Shown in pieces: positions 51,758 through 59,479 of a DNA stretch of 64,000 nt. The notes beneath the pieces are model-generated. The model was not told the origin of the DNA. It saw only the letters and a list, made by a program, of their open reading frames with translations, and made no database searches. Position 1 is the stretch's first letter. Every line of letters begins with the position of its first letter. The stretch is from Streptomyces sp. 11x1 (GTDB taxonomy: Bacteria > Actinomycetota > Actinomycetes > Streptomycetales > Streptomycetaceae). Both the position numbers and the translations under genes were made by a program. Location of the stretch: contig NZ_CP122458.1 of the NCBI RefSeq assembly GCF_032598905.1, forward strand, positions 5,419,001 through 5,483,000. The letters run 5' to 3'.

Positions 51758-52060
51758 TCACCAGCGGAACGTGCGCATGCGCATGGCGTGGCGCAGGCGC
51801 GCGGCCTTGGCGCGGCGGGGCTGGACGCGGTCGCGCAGCTCCCGCGCCTCCGTCAGCTCCCGCAGGAACTGCGCCCGCCGTCGCCGTCGCGCCGCGTCGC
51901 TCTCCGAGCCGGTCTCGCGTGTGCTCTCTGCCGCTCCCGCCATCTCCTCAACCCCCTGGGTCGCACGGTCCGAGGCCTGCCCGCGTCGACGGGGCGCCTC
52001 GCCCGGTCCGCCCCTGGTCCGCGCGGTCCCGCCCGCCGCTCGTGCTGGCTTGTCGGTCAT
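51758..52060 (-). CDS. small basic hypothetical protein
   Basis: The 100-residue protein is disordered and Gly/Arg-rich in its first half ([20 protein letters not shown]), with a strongly basic helical C-terminus ([20 protein letters not shown], then [20 protein letters not shown]). GCGGGGGCAC precedes the ATG. It diverges from upp. The basic helix could bind nucleic acid, but no family is recognised. Confidence 0.6.
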   Translation of the reverse strand: MTDKPARAAGGTARTRGGPGEAPRRRGQASDRATQGVEEMAGAAESTRETGSESDAARRRRRAQFLRELTEARELRDRVQPRRAKAARLRHAMRMRTFRW

Positions 52061-52245
52061 GTGCCCCCGCTCGGCCGTCGGCTGCTGATCGGCGGCGGTT
52101 CCGGAGTGGGCGAACGTCGGGTCTCGGCTCGTTCGGGCGCCGCTCTGTTCATCCCACTTTCCCTCTGATGGCGGGTTTGATGCCATCGGGAAGGGCGGAC
52201 CGTGCGGGGGCGCTCGCGCGTGCCGCCCCGGTTACTGTTGTGGAC

Positions 52246-52881
52246 ATGCGTCTCCATGTCGTCGACCACCCCCTGGTCGCTCACAAGCTCACCACGCTGC
52301 GCGACCAGCGCACCGACTCCCCGACCTTCCGTCGTCTCGCCGACGAACTGGTCACCCTGCTCGCCTACGAGGCCACGCGGGACGTGCGCACCGAGCTCGT
52401 CGACATCACGACGCCGGTCGCCGCGACCACCGGTGTCAAGCTCTCCCACCCGCGCCCGCTCGTCGTGCCGATCCTGCGGGCCGGCCTCGGCATGCTCGAC
52501 GGCATGGTCCGGCTGCTGCCGACCGCCGAGGTGGGCTTCCTGGGCATGATCCGCAACGAGGAGACGCTGGAGGCCTCCACGTACGCCACCCGCATGCCGG
52601 AGGACCTCTCCGGGCGCCAGGTGTACGTCCTCGACCCCATGCTCGCGACTGGCGGCACCCTCGTCGCCGCGATCCGTGAGCTGATCGCCCGCGGTGCCGA
52701 CGACGTGACCGCCGTGGTGCTCCTCGCCGCCCCCGAGGGTGTCGAGGTCATGGAGCGCGAGCTGGCCGGCGCCCCCGTGACGGTCGTGACGGCCGCGGTC
52801 GACGAGCGCCTCAACGAGCACGGCTACATCGTGCCGGGCCTGGGAGACGCGGGCGACCGGCTGTACGGCGCCGCCGAGTAG
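52246..52881 (+). CDS. upp: uracil phosphoribosyltransferase
   Basis: The 211-residue protein matches Upp throughout: [60 protein letters not shown], the PRPP-binding loop [18 protein letters not shown] and the uracil-binding C-terminus [18 protein letters not shown]. It converts uracil and PRPP to UMP in pyrimidine salvage. It is monocistronic here. Confidence 0.97.
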   Translation: MRLHVVDHPLVAHKLTTLRDQRTDSPTFRRLADELVTLLAYEATRDVRTELVDITTPVAATTGVKLSHPRPLVVPILRAGLGMLDGMVRLLPTAEVGFLGMIRNEETLEASTYATRMPEDLSGRQVYVLDPMLATGGTLVAAIRELIARGADDVTAVVLLAAPEGVEVMERELAGAPVTVVTAAVDERLNEHGYIVPGLGDAGDRLYGAAE

Positions 52882-52911
52882 CCCGCCGAGCAGCCGGAGC
52901 GGGGTTCCGCC

Positions 52912-53613
52912 TCAGCAGGTCCTCGTCGTGGTGGGCGTCGGCTCGGGGCTGGTCAGGTCGGCCAGTGCCTTGTCGGCGTCCTTCTGCTTGCTGAGGGCCT
53001 TGAAGCCGGTACCGATGATCAGGTCCACCTCGGTGGCCTTCGTACGGCCGTCGGTCTTCAGCCGCGCTCCGGTGAGCTGGGTGTTGAGGACCGGCAGCGC
53101 CGCGTCCTCGGCGGCCTTCGAGCCGAGCAGGAGCGCGGCGCCCTTGACCTTCTTGTCGTACTCCTTGGTCGCGTTGCCCACGTTGCCGATGCGGAAACCG
53201 CGCTTCTTCAACTCGTCGGCGGTGTCCTTGGCGAGGCCCGCGCGGGGCGTGGCGTTGAGGACGTTGACGGTGATCTTGCCGGGCGCGGGGAAGCCGTTCA
53301 CGGACGGACCGGGCTTGTCGGCCTTGCCCTTGTCGGCCTTGCCGGACTTCCCGGCTGATCCGCTCGCCTTCGGGGACGGGCTCACCCTGGTCGCGCAGTC
53401 GGCCTTGGGGCCGGCCGCCGCGGCCTGGTCCTCGTCGCCGGTGAAGACGTCGATGAGCTGCAGGGTTCCCCAGCCGACGAGGCCGAGTGCGGCCGTGGAC
53501 GCGACGACCGCGAGGACGAGCCTGCGGCGCCTCCTGGGCCGGCGCAGCCTCGGGTACTTGTCCCCCGTGATCCGGTACTGGCCGCCCATGCCGGGAGGAG
53601 TCAGCATGCTCAT
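52912..53613 (-). CDS. LytR C-terminal-domain membrane protein
   Basis: The 233-residue protein has a basic cytoplasmic N-terminus (KYPRLRRPRRRRRLVLAVVA) leading into one membrane helix, then a Lys/Gly/Ser-rich linker (about 75-105). A LytR_C domain follows (about 110-215: ITVNVLNATPRAGLAKDTAD, RGFRIGNVGNATKEYDKKVK, VDLIIGTGFKAL). LytR_C domains bind cell-wall components and often accompany LCP enzymes, but no LCP domain is present. Convergent to upp. Confidence 0.85.
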   Translation of the reverse strand: MSMLTPPGMGGQYRITGDKYPRLRRPRRRRRLVLAVVASTAALGLVGWGTLQLIDVFTGDEDQAAAAGPKADCATRVSPSPKASGSAGKSGKADKGKADKPGPSVNGFPAPGKITVNVLNATPRAGLAKDTADELKKRGFRIGNVGNATKEYDKKVKGAALLLGSKAAEDAALPVLNTQLTGARLKTDGRTKATEVDLIIGTGFKALSKQKDADKALADLTSPEPTPTTTRTC

Positions 53614-53903
53614 GGGCGCAGCGTAGTGCCGTTGGGCGGCGATGCCTACTAGATGATCATTCACCGCGCTGCAGTCCAACCCGAAAGGGCCAACAGACCG
53701 GTGGGCCGACGGGCCGGTGGGCTAAACGCCGATGGGCTGACGGCCGATGGGGCCAAGCGCCCCGATGGTCCTACGGGCGGTGGGGCCACACGTCGATGGG
53801 CCTACGGCGGTCAGGCCTACGGCGGTCGGGCGGGCGCGGGGGAGGAACCGCCGAGCGTGGAGTACTAGCTAGGCGCGAGCTATCTGACACGACGCTGCCG
53901 ACC
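53614..53903. other. intergenic stretch with irregular GGGCC-type repeats
   Basis: Sequence of the type CGATGGGCTGACGGCCGATG is repeated loosely over 53690-53830 (ACGGGCCGGTGGG, CGCCGATGGGC, CGGTCAGGCC). There is no reading frame with coding character. It may be decayed simple repeat. Confidence 0.45.
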
Positions 53904-54500
53904 TCAGGCCTGCGCGTGGCCATATCGCGCCCTGGCTGAGGTCAGGTCGGGTTCGCCGAACCGGGCACGCAGAAGATCGAATGCGTGGACCTTGTCCGCG
54001 CCGAACTTCTCCACGTGCGCGGCATAGGAGTCGGCGGTGAGGAACGTAGGTGGGGTCGTCTTGCTGTGGAACTTGTCCGCGTACATGACCAGTTGCTCTT
54101 CGATGGTCTCGGCCAGATAGTCGGCCTCGGGTATGGCGAGCTTCTGTTCGTGGATGTCGTGCCGGGTAAGACCAACTCCCGTGTGGCAGGAGCAGAAGCG
54201 GCGCAGGCGCTCCGGGAAGCCCTCCTCTTGGAGGATCTCGTGGCCGAGGACGCCATGGCGGATGTAGTTGCGGTGATCGAGCCGACCGGCCTGGTCGTAT
54301 AGCCGGTAGACGCCGATGTCGTGGAGCAGGGCGCCAACACGGACGAGGTCGGCGTCGAGGGGGAGGTCTGTCTGTGCCGCAAGCTGTTCGGCGATGCCGC
54401 AGACGATTTCGCAGTGGGTGAAGACGAAGTCCAGCGCCTCATGCGATGGCGCGTACCGCTCGTGCAGCGCGCGTACCTCATTGACCGTCGGAAGGATCAC
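53904..54500 (-). CDS. HD-domain phosphohydrolase-like protein
   Basis: From the GTG at 54500 (VILPTVNEVRALHERYAP) the protein has 198 residues. The metal-binding HD signature is present: His in DFVFTHCEIVCGIAEQLA, HD in RVGALLHDIGVYRLYDQ, His in YIRHGVLGHEIL and Asp further on (QLVMYADKFHSKT). HD proteins of this size act on nucleotides or other phosphoesters; the substrate is unknown. An IS630 element has inserted 120 bp upstream of its start. Confidence 0.8.
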   Translation of the reverse strand: MILPTVNEVRALHERYAPSHEALDFVFTHCEIVCGIAEQLAAQTDLPLDADLVRVGALLHDIGVYRLYDQAGRLDHRNYIRHGVLGHEILQEEGFPERLRRFCSCHTGVGLTRHDIHEQKLAIPEADYLAETIEEQLVMYADKFHSKTTPPTFLTADSYAAHVEKFGADKVHAFDLLRARFGEPDLTSARARYGHAQA

Positions 54501-54620
54501 TCCGGCAACGTACCTTCCCACCGACAAGCGATCGGCCGCCCACACAGCCAGCCGGGCGCCACGCAGGGGGCCCCGGCGGTGGCCGTAGCAGGGCGAACCT
54601 TGCCCGATGCGGCACTAGTA

Positions 54621-55873
54621 GATTGTCGCGGCTTAATTTCGTCGTGTGGTTGGGTAGAGGTGGCGCAGTTTCACGCGTGCGTCGTCGGTGGTGAAGTGCC
54701 AGTCGACTTGGCGCTGGTTGCTGTTGGTGTGCTGCTGCCAGGCGGCGAGTTCGGTGTTGAGCACGGTGAGGTCGTCGATGCGGCGGTCCAGGCACTGACG
54801 GGTGAGCGCGGAGAGCTCGATCTCGGCGATGTTGAGCCAGGACCCGTGTTTGGGGGTGTGGTGGATCTCCAGGCGCTGGGCCAGCGCGAAGGCCTTTGCC
54901 GGGTCGAACGCCTCGTAGAGCGAGGCGGTGGTGTGGGTGTTGAGGTTGTCCATCACCAGCACGACCGTGGCGGCGTCGGGATAGTCCACGGTCAGCAGGT
55001 GCTCGACCTGGTGCGCCCAGTCGACCCTGGTCCGGCGGGACTGCGCGTCCACGCGCCGCCATCCGCGCAGCGGCTCGACCCAGCAGAAGATCGAGCAGGT
55101 CCCCGAGCGGACGTACTCGTTGTCCTCGCGCCGGTCACGGCCCGGCCGCGCGGGGAGCGGATCACGGACGTGGCCGAGCAGCTGGTACGGCTTCTCGTCC
55201 ATGCACACCACCGGGCGCGCCGGGTCGAAGGGCCGGTGATAGACCGCCAGGACGTCCTCCATCGCCGCGGCGAAGGCCGCGTTCGCGGCCGGCGGGATGG
55301 TCCAGCACTTCTTCACGTGAGGGCGCAGTTCCGTTTTTTTAAGACCCGCCCGATCGTGGAGTGGTCCAGATCCGGGATGTCCTCGGCCAGCGCGACGTGC
55401 TTCTCCAGCAGGCGCAGCGACCAGCGGGCGTGTCCTTCGGGCGGCGTCGAGCAGGCCAGCGCAATCAGTCTTGCCTCGACCTCGCCGGTCACCGGGGAGG
55501 GCACCGGCGGCAGTGCGCGTTCCTTCCGGCCGACCGTGGCCCACACATCGCCGCCGGTCTCCGCATACCGCTTCGAGATCAGGCGGACCGAATCGCACGA
55601 GACCCCGACCCGCTCCGCGATCACCGCCCGCGGAGCGACCTCGCCGGCCGAGGTGTCCAACGCGAGCAGCACCCGCGCCCGCCTGATCATCGACGCGCTG
55701 CGGACCCCCGTCGTCGTCACACGCTCCAACGCCCGACGGTCTTCGGCACTCAAGACAACCGGATACTTCTTCTGCGAGGACACAGCACCCCCTGCCCGGC
55801 CGGACGGAAGCATCAAGCGAAGCCTGCCCGACACCAACTCCACCAACCATAACGACACTTAGTCGCGACAGTC
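54621..55873 (-). mobile_element. IS630-family insertion sequence, complete
   Basis: The ends match as inverted repeats (GATTGTCGCGGCTTAA from 54621; GACTGTCGCGACTAAG read inward from 55873). A TA dinucleotide flanks each end (54619-54620, 55874-55875), the IS630/Tc1 target duplication. The transposase needs one frameshift at a run of seven A. The element lies immediately next to the stop codon of the gene at 55876. Confidence 0.88.
54633..55783 (-). CDS. IS630 transposase with programmed -1 frameshift
   Basis: The first frame starts at GTG 55783 ([20 protein letters not shown]), contains the helix-turn-helix ([20 protein letters not shown]) and stops after [11 protein letters not shown]. 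At 55334-55340 the minus strand reads TTA AAA AAA C. A -1 slip on the A-run changes RNCALT to [11 protein letters not shown], and the DDE domain follows: Asp in [12 protein letters not shown], Asp in [13 protein letters not shown] and Glu in [14 protein letters not shown]. The heptamer is a classic slippery site, so I read this as programmed rather than as damage. Confidence 0.82.
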
Positions 55874-55875
55874 TA

Positions 55876-56172
55876 CTAGTCCAGTTCGAGGACGCGCGCG
55901 TGGAGCACCTGGCGTTGTTGGAGGGCGGCGCGGACCGCGCGGTGGAGGCCGTCCTCCAGGTACAGATCGCCCTGCCACTTCACCACGTGCGCGAAGAGGT
56001 CGCCGTAGAAGGTGGAGTCCTCGGCGAGGAGGGTCTCCAGGTCCAGTTGCCCCTTGGTCGTCACAAGCTGATCGAGGCGGACCGGGCGCGGCGCGACGTC
56101 CGCCCACTGCCGGGTGCTTTCCCGGCCGTGGTCGGGGTACGGCCGGCCGTTTCCGATGCGCTTGAAGATCAC
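55876..56172 (-). CDS. conserved actinobacterial 98-residue protein
   Basis: The product begins [20 protein letters not shown] and ends [16 protein letters not shown]. The central segment [20 protein letters not shown] then [20 protein letters not shown] is highly conserved in my memory of Streptomyces genomes, where it is sometimes labelled a VapB-type antitoxin. No toxin gene is adjacent, so I do not assert that role. The IS630 element lies directly after its TAG and leaves the stop codon intact. Confidence 0.75.
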   Translation of the reverse strand: MIFKRIGNGRPYPDHGRESTRQWADVAPRPVRLDQLVTTKGQLDLETLLAEDSTFYGDLFAHVVKWQGDLYLEDGLHRAVRAALQQRQVLHARVLELD

Positions 56173-56507
56173 ACGGAAAGCCTACCGGTCCAGACGTTCC
56201 GGGCGCAGCCATGGCGACGGAGTGCGCCCCCCGAAAAGGCGCCGCGAAGTGGGGCAAAAAGGTAATTCTGTGGGGGTTCGGTGGTGGTCATGGGCGCTCG
56301 GTGGGGCCATTTGGGGGCGCGAAGGGGGCGCTGTGCGGGGTGTCGGGAATTCTCGGCGCTCGTGGGCAGCCCATCCGCGGTTCTTCCGGTCTTCGCCTGG
56401 ATCGCCCGGATTTCGGCCGGGCTTCCGGTGTGAGTGGGGGGTGAACGCCCTGGAGCTGGTGGGGTGCAGGGCGCTTCACCTGGGTGAGTTGAGGCATCGG
56501 CGTCGGG
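56173..56507. other. intergenic region without supported gene
   Basis: It contains the promoter side of the 98-residue protein gene. A 77-codon plus-strand frame at 56211-56444 is Gly-rich, has no ribosome site and shows no family resemblance, so it is not called. Confidence 0.45.
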
Positions 56508-56663
56508 TCAGCCGTGGTTCGGGTCCCGCCGCGGCTGCTTGTCGGTGTCGCCGGCCCGGGAGTGTTCGGATGTCCGTTCGGATTCCGGCTTGGTGGCGGG
56601 GGCGCTGCGATGAGCCTCTGCCTGGAGGAGCGCGCGAAGGACCGTGTAGTGGTCTGCGGGCAT
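56508..56663 (-). CDS. 51-residue small protein
   Basis: The ATG at 56663 is preceded by CAGGAG at 7-8 bp. The product reads MPADHYTVLRALLQAEAHRS and continues with a charged, Pro-rich tail ending RRDPNHG. The helical start followed by a hydrophilic tail resembles small Streptomyces proteins of unknown role. It lies 60 bp downstream of the small exported-protein gene, same strand. Confidence 0.5.
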   Translation of the reverse strand: MPADHYTVLRALLQAEAHRSAPATKPESERTSEHSRAGDTDKQPRRDPNHG

Positions 56664-56723
56664 GGGGGGTCTCCTGTCCTGTGCTTGAGGTGTGGTCTGC
56701 GGGTCGAGTGAGCTGGGGCTCGC

Positions 56724-57110
56724 TCAGCAGCGGAGGACCACGGAGCGCAGGGCGTGCAGGGCGTACGTGGGCCCGGGCCAGGGTGGGACGGGGTGGAGGT
56801 GGTGACCGGGCGAGGGCGTCGGTGCGGGGCGGGGGGACCCGACCGGGGCCGAGCGAGGTGGGGCGACCGGGCGGGGCGTGGAGCGGTTCTGCGGTCCGGG
56901 GGCGCTCTCGAGCAGGTCGCACTCGGCCGCGGGGAGTTCGCTCGACAGCATGAGCGGAAGGGAGGGAGCGGCGTGGGTGGCGGCGTGGGCGGTGGGGATG
57001 AGCAGGACGATGGTCAGCGCGAGCACCCTCAGCCAGACCCTGCACCGGGCGTACCGCCTGACTCGGGCACACGGGGTGTCCGTGGGGCGGGAGCGGGCGA
57101 TGGGGTGCAC
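56724..57110 (-). CDS. putative exported peptide, Pro-rich
   Basis: The 128-residue frame has an export-type segment (VWLRVLALTIVLLIPTAHAA) at about residues 25-45 and then a short conserved-looking stretch (LPLMLSSELPAAECDLLESA) before a Pro/Ser/Arg-rich tail ending SVVLRC. The GTG at 57110 lacks a ribosome site, so the start may be wrong and the leader too long. It probably forms a unit with the 51-residue gene. Confidence 0.45.
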   Translation of the reverse strand: MHPIARSRPTDTPCARVRRYARCRVWLRVLALTIVLLIPTAHAATHAAPSLPLMLSSELPAAECDLLESAPGPQNRSTPRPVAPPRSAPVGSPRPAPTPSPGHHLHPVPPWPGPTYALHALRSVVLRC

Positions 57111-57821
57111 GGGGGATGTTTTCCAGGAGCGGGTGTACGTGTACCGGGTGAAGCCGGGGAACCGCTCGGTCGGCGTACGGGGAAGGGGGTGGGGGAGGGG
57201 GAGAGTTGGGGGTGGGGGTAGGCGGGGGCCGCGGGCGAGGCGGTGTCGCTGTCGCCCGGTACCGGCGGCCGGGCGGCTCCTTCTACGGCCGAGAGGCCAC
57301 CCCGACGGGCCACCCCGGCGGCCTGGCGATCACCCCGGCGGCTCCCTGACCCCCGGGCTCCTCCTGGCCTCCTACACTCCCGTGCTTCCCGTGCCCTCGG
57401 CGTTTCGGCCTTCCGAGCGCCGGTTCCCGGGCCTCCCGGCCTCTTGGCTTCAGCCTCCGAGCCCCCCAGGCCCCTGGCCTTTCGGCTTTTGGGGCCCCGG
57501 CTTTCCGGCCTTCCGCGCTTCCAGGAATTTCGTGGCCTTCCGGCCTTGTGCTCTTCCGGGCGCCCGAGAGCCCGAGAGCCCGAGAGCCCGGGCCTCCCGA
57601 GCCCCGACCTCCTGGCTTCCGAGTTTCCGAGTTTCCGAGTCCTCCAGGTCTTTGCCTTTCGGCTTTTGGGGCCCCGGCCTTCCGGCCTTCCGGCCTTCCG
57701 GCCTTCCGCGCTCCCAAGCCTTCCGGCCTTCCGCTCTTGCAAGCCGCCCCGGGCCGCCCGGCCCCCGCGTGCCTGACCGGCTCCGCTCTATTTCAGGCTG
57801 CCGGGGGCGACCAGGCGCCCG
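57111..57821. repeat. low-complexity intergenic block of CCTTCCGG/CCGAGAGC units
   Basis: From about 57400 to 57780 the sequence is built from short units: CCTTCCGG repeated (57660-57700), GCCCGAGAGCCCGAGAGCCC (57562-57595), and a longer segment CTTTCGGCTTTTGGGGCCCC found twice (about 57478 and 57653). Both strands are free of stops for over 140 codons, so the long frames here are artefacts. The unit resembles the 8-bp arrays at 13873 and 42910. Confidence 0.75.
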
Positions 57822-58415
57822 TTACTTGCCGGAGGCCTTCGCGGCTTTGGCTGCTGCCTTCATCTCCTGTTTGTGCGCGCGCACCTTGGCCAGGGATTCG
57901 GGTCCCTTGATGTCGGCCACGGAGCGGAAGGAGTCGGGGTCGCCGTACGAGCCGGCGGCCTCGCGCCAGCCGGTGGGGTGGACACCGAGTTGTTTCCCGA
58001 GGAGGGCCAGGAAGATCTGGGCCTTCTGGTGGCCGAAGCCGGGCAGGGCTTCGAGGCGGGCGAGGAGCTCCTTGCCGGTCGTCACGTCCTGCCAGACCGC
58101 GCTCGCGTCACCGTCGTAGTGCTCGACGAGGTACTGGCACAGCTGCTGGATCCGTTTCGCCATGGAGCCCGGGTAGCGGTGGACCGCGGGCTTGGTGGAC
58201 AGCAGCGCGGCGAAGGACTCCGGGTCGCTCGCCGCGATCTCGTGGGCGTCCAGGTCGTCGGCGCCGAGGCGTTGGGCGATGGTCCAGGGGCCCTTGAACG
58301 CCCACTCCATCGGTACTTGCTGGTCCAGCAGCATGCCGACCAGCGCGGCGAGGGGACTGCGGCCGAGGAGGTCGTCCGCCTCGGGATCCTGGGCGAGGTG
58401 AAGGGTGACGTTCAT
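57822..58415 (-). CDS. HhH-GPD-type base-excision DNA glycosylase
   Basis: The 197-residue protein starts at the ATG at 58415 (MNVTLHLAQDPEADDLLGRS). It has the helix-hairpin-helix-GPD pattern in a short version: LAALVGMLLDQQVPMEWAFK, ALLSTKPAVHRYPGSMAKRI, LEALPGFGHQKAQIFLALLG and a Lys/Ala-rich C-terminal helix. This compact family is annotated as a base-excision repair protein in actinobacteria; substrate base unknown. It acts in the cytoplasm. The low-complexity block begins right after its stop. Confidence 0.85.
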   Translation of the reverse strand: MNVTLHLAQDPEADDLLGRSPLAALVGMLLDQQVPMEWAFKGPWTIAQRLGADDLDAHEIAASDPESFAALLSTKPAVHRYPGSMAKRIQQLCQYLVEHYDGDASAVWQDVTTGKELLARLEALPGFGHQKAQIFLALLGKQLGVHPTGWREAAGSYGDPDSFRSVADIKGPESLAKVRAHKQEMKAAAKAAKASGK

Positions 58416-58536
58416 GCCCCGATGATCACCCGTCACCCGCCGGGCCGCAGCCTGGCCCCGGATCGGCTTCACCGGGGCGACGGACCTGGGCGCGGTCGTG
58501 TGTGTGGTGGGGAGGAGGACGGGGCGTCGGGCGTCG

Positions 58537-59400
58537 TCAGGGGCGCCAGTAGCCGAGGGCGTGGATGCGTTGCTTCGGCAGGCCCAGTTCCTTGCGGAAG
58601 TGTGCTGTCAGGGAACGGGTCGTCGCAGTGTCGCAGGCGATCCAGACGTAGGGGTCGGGGGTGTCGGCGAGCAGGGCGGGGATGTCGGCCTTCACTTGGG
58701 CGATCAGCCGTGCGCCGGCGTCCTGACGGGAGATCGGGCGGACGTCGTGGCGTGAGGGATCGACACGGAAGGGGAGGCCACCGGCGCCAGGGACAGCGCC
58801 CGTCCCCGAGCCGGCTTCCGGCCCAGAGCCGCCCTCCCGCCCTGGGCCGGCTTCCCTCCCCGAGCGGACGGCCCTGGACGCTCCCACCGGCCCCGAGGTC
58901 CGCGTCTCGCGGGTCGCCTCCGCGTCCGTAGGGGTCTCGAACCAGATCGTCGCCGGGGTCGAGGGGAGGGCGGTGAGGAGGGAGTTGATGGCGGGGAGGG
59001 AGGCCGGGTCGCCGATGACGAGGAGGTGGGAGGGGGCCGGGTCGGGGTCGGTGAAGGCGGTGCCCTGGACCGTGGCCTCGATGGTGTCACCCGGCTTCGC
59101 GGCGCGAGCCCAGTCGCTGGCGTGACCGTTGTGGAGGGCGAACTCCAGGCTGAAGGTGCCGGCCGCCGGGTCGGGGTCCACGAGGGTGTACGCCCGCTGG
59201 TGCGGTTTGCCGGCGGCGTCGAACCAGAGGCGGACCCACATCGTCGGATGGACGCCGGTGACCGCGAGCATGCCGCCGTCGGTGAGGTGGATCCGGCGGT
59301 AGTGCTCGGTGACTTGTTCCGCACCGGCCACAGTGAGGACGAAGTCCTTTCCCCGGAGCAGTTTGAGGACCGTCCCCTCCCAGCCGTGCCCCTGCCCCAT
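58537..59400 (-). CDS. siderophore-interacting protein (FAD-dependent ferric-siderophore reductase)
   Basis: From the ATG at 59400 (MGQGHGWEGTVLKLLRGKDF) the protein has 287 residues. The FAD domain includes RIHLTDGGMLAVTGVHPTMW, QRAYTLVDPDPAAGTFSLEF and HASDWARAAKPGDTIEAT. The NAD(P)H domain (SHLLVIGDPASLPAINSLL; VWIACDTATTRSLTAHFRKE) ends with the family's L-G-Y-W-R-P terminus. It contains a Gly/Arg/Ser-rich insertion of about 40 residues near the middle. It releases iron from siderophores by reduction. An iron box lies 41 bp upstream, so it should be repressed by DmdR/IdeR when iron is sufficient. Confidence 0.92.
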   Translation of the reverse strand: MGQGHGWEGTVLKLLRGKDFVLTVAGAEQVTEHYRRIHLTDGGMLAVTGVHPTMWVRLWFDAAGKPHQRAYTLVDPDPAAGTFSLEFALHNGHASDWARAAKPGDTIEATVQGTAFTDPDPAPSHLLVIGDPASLPAINSLLTALPSTPATIWFETPTDAEATRETRTSGPVGASRAVRSGREAGPGREGGSGPEAGSGTGAVPGAGGLPFRVDPSRHDVRPISRQDAGARLIAQVKADIPALLADTPDPYVWIACDTATTRSLTAHFRKELGLPKQRIHALGYWRP

Positions 59401-59440
59401 GGCTTCCGCACCCTTCACGTACGCTTCGATCACGGATTGC

Positions 59441-59459
59441 TTAGGTGAGGCTAACCTAA
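59441..59459. promoter_or_regulatory. iron box (DmdR/IdeR operator)
   Basis: TTAGGTGAGGCTAACCTAA matches the consensus TTAGGTTAGGCTAACCTAA at 18 of 19 positions. It sits between the divergent siderophore-interacting-protein gene and the acylase gene, 41 and 20 bp from their starts, so one site could control both. Confidence 0.92.
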
Positions 59460-59479
59460 ATAACAGACGGGATACAGGG

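Noticed and set aside
55876..56172. Toxin-antitoxin locus
   Set aside because: The 98-residue protein is sometimes labelled VapB, but no PIN-domain or other toxin gene is adjacent, so the label is not supported here.
57029..57742. 238-codon minus-strand frame with repeated RKAGRPEGRGPKSRKA-like segments
   Set aside because: It follows the CCTTCCGG microsatellite. The opposite strand is equally open, there is no ribosome site, and composition is not protein-like.
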